Both the position numbers and the translations under genes were made by a program. The notes below the pieces were generated by a model. It was not told the origin of the DNA and ran no database searches. It saw nothing but the letters and a program-made list of their open reading frames with translations. Below, one piece after another: positions 13,092 to 13,971 of a stretch of 13,971 nucleotides of DNA. This DNA comes from JBOHCT01 sp050699055 (lineage in GTDB: Bacteria; Actinomycetota; Actinomycetes; Streptosporangiales; JBOHCT01). Location of the stretch: contig JBOHCT010000113.1 of the NCBI GenBank assembly GCA_050699055.1, positions 1 to 13,971 of the forward strand. Direction: 5' to 3'. How positions within the stretch are numbered: the stretch's first letter is position 1; every line of letters begins with the position of its first letter.

Positions 13092-13685
13092 TTACTGGCC
13101 TATGCGTCCGTCGATCCGCTCGCGCAACAGGTCGACGTGACCGAGGTGGCGGGCGTACTCCGTGATCATTTCGACCAGCGCCTCGCACAGCGACATCGCC
13201 CCTCCACCGCTGCCATGCTGATTCAAGGGATCGTCGCCGGTGATGTCGAGACTGGGCGCCTCGACCACAAACCGCGTGGCGAAGTCCACCTCCGCACGCC
13301 ACGCGTCCCACGCCCCCGCAACCACCCGGGGGTCAGCAACAGCACCATCGAAATCACCGTCACGGTCGGTGTCGGAGCAGAACAGCCGGGACACGTCCTG
13401 TCCCGCCATCATCACCCGGAACGTCGCACGCTCCACCTCGGCCAGGTGTCGCACCAGCCCCAGGAGCGACATCGTCGACGGCTCGACGGAACGCCGCGCC
13501 ATAGCCTCCGCATCGAGACCTGAGCATTTCATCTCCAACGTGAGGCGTTGACAGCGCAGGGATTCGACCAGCGTGGTGCGCTCGTCGCCCAACGTTGGCC
13601 CGTTCTCACGCGGGTCGTCGTCAGACGGCTTGCCGTCCGCGGTGAACATGTCGGCTCGTCGGGTCGTGGCCATGGCCGCAATCAT
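13092..13685 (-). CDS. DinB-family (DUF664) protein, possible mycothiol-dependent transferase
   Basis: A 197-residue protein with the four-helix DinB/YfiT-like fold. Signature pieces are STMSLLGLVRHLAEVERATFR (His80), a central WDAWRAEVDFA helix, and MITEYARHLGHVDLLRERIDG (His180, His183), the usual end of actinobacterial DUF664 proteins. These are generally thiol S-transferases using mycothiol, with a metal held by conserved His/Glu residues. In relatives I recall the segment before EYARH often reads VHMIE; here it is VEMIT, so the usual His there is Glu. The first ~35 residues are polar and family-atypical, and there are several Met starts (13685, 13673, 13649) without a clear ribosome-binding site, so the true start is uncertain. 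Upstream neighbour of the TOPRIM gene, same strand. Substrate unknown. Confidence 0.75.
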   Translation of the reverse strand: MIAAMATTRRADMFTADGKPSDDDPRENGPTLGDERTTLVESLRCQRLTLEMKCSGLDAEAMARRSVEPSTMSLLGLVRHLAEVERATFRVMMAGQDVSRLFCSDTDRDGDFDGAVADPRVVAGAWDAWRAEVDFATRFVVEAPSLDITGDDPLNQHGSGGGAMSLCEALVEMITEYARHLGHVDLLRERIDGRIGQ

Positions 13686-13971
13686 CGGCGATGCGCAAGG
13701 CGGCCGACAAGGGGATTAACGACACCTGCACTCATGGCTGCCGTAGCGCGCCCGTCGCTGACCCTGGGCGGCGCTATCGGTCCCGCCCGCCTATGAGACG
13801 AGCGGGAAGACGCGCGGGCCCACAGGCCCGGCGATGGGTACCTGGGAGCCGTTCGGAAACTCGCTTCTCAGTAGCGCATGACTAAAGGGTCCACCACATC
13901 GCTCGCTGATGTCCGCGTGTGGTTATCTCCGCCGCCAGCCGAAATTATTGTAATAATCAAATTGTGACCTT
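13686..13971. other. right-end stretch without a convincing gene
   Basis: No open frame here has actinobacterial codon bias or recognisable protein motifs. It holds a short hairpin, CGGGCC (13815-13820) with GGCCCG (13825-13830), and the AT-rich palindrome described separately. The upstream part may contain the promoter of the minus-strand DinB-like gene, but no clear -35/-10 pair was found. Confidence 0.5.
13944..13957. promoter_or_regulatory. AT-rich palindrome near the right edge, possible operator
   Basis: ATTATTGTAATAAT has perfect 6-bp arms around a 2-base centre, inside an AT-rich run (13942-13966) that contrasts sharply with the rest of the window. It could be an operator for a gene beyond the right edge, or part of a transferred segment. 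Bound factor unknown. Confidence 0.4.

Noticed and set aside
13691..13885. Small plus-strand open frame of 64 codons
   Set aside because: Arg/Pro-rich, no ribosome-binding site, no codon bias and no recognisable motif.
13870..13971. Minus-strand frame running in from the right edge and ending with VVDPLVMRY
   Set aside because: Only about 33 residues, with A/T-rich third positions unlike the other genes and no recognisable domain; too little to call a partial gene.

Overview
The window is very GC-rich with a strong G/C bias at third codon positions. It carries the lexA / LysM-gene / nrdR / nrdJ neighbourhood known from actinobacteria, plus a DUF664-type DinB protein of the kind linked to mycothiol. 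It is therefore chromosomal DNA of an actinomycete (Actinomycetota); a Streptosporangiales-like or related lineage is a guess, and genus cannot be read from the sequence. No rRNA, tRNA or CRISPR array was seen.

Left part (1-4004): the tail of an amidohydrolase, probably formimidoylglutamate deiminase (HutF), is followed by a three-gene operon. A near-perfect 20-bp palindrome precedes a TetR regulator that may be translated from a leaderless mRNA. Next come an MFS_2/GPH-type transporter and a PLP enzyme of the sphingosine-1-phosphate-lyase/group II decarboxylase type. The three genes are chained by stop/start overlaps (TGATG, GTGA), which points to co-translation and a shared, unknown substrate. 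This is the least explained metabolic unit here.

Central part (3991-11113): lexA (reverse) converges on the PLP gene and is divergent from an SOS-controlled membrane LysM protein (ChiZ/Rv2719c-like cell-division suppressor). The intergenic region holds two LexA boxes and a motif matching the RecA-independent (PafBC) damage promoter. Then come tandem NrdR boxes, nrdR, and nrdJ, a B12-dependent ribonucleotide reductase. nrdJ is interrupted by two LAGLIDADG inteins (397 and 380 aa). The first sits immediately before the catalytic thiyl-radical cysteine, the second in the APTG/TIG active-site loop. The block thus joins damage response, division arrest and dNTP supply.

Right part (11114-13971): this looks accessory. 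A strong hairpin ends nrdJ. All the genes that follow are on the minus strand: a DUF5615 PIN-like toxin and RHH/DUF433 antitoxin pair overlapping by GTGA, a frameshifted tyrosine-recombinase remnant, a stand-alone OLD-type TOPRIM protein, and a DinB/DUF664 protein. The last ~290 bases hold no convincing gene, only a small hairpin and an AT-rich palindrome.
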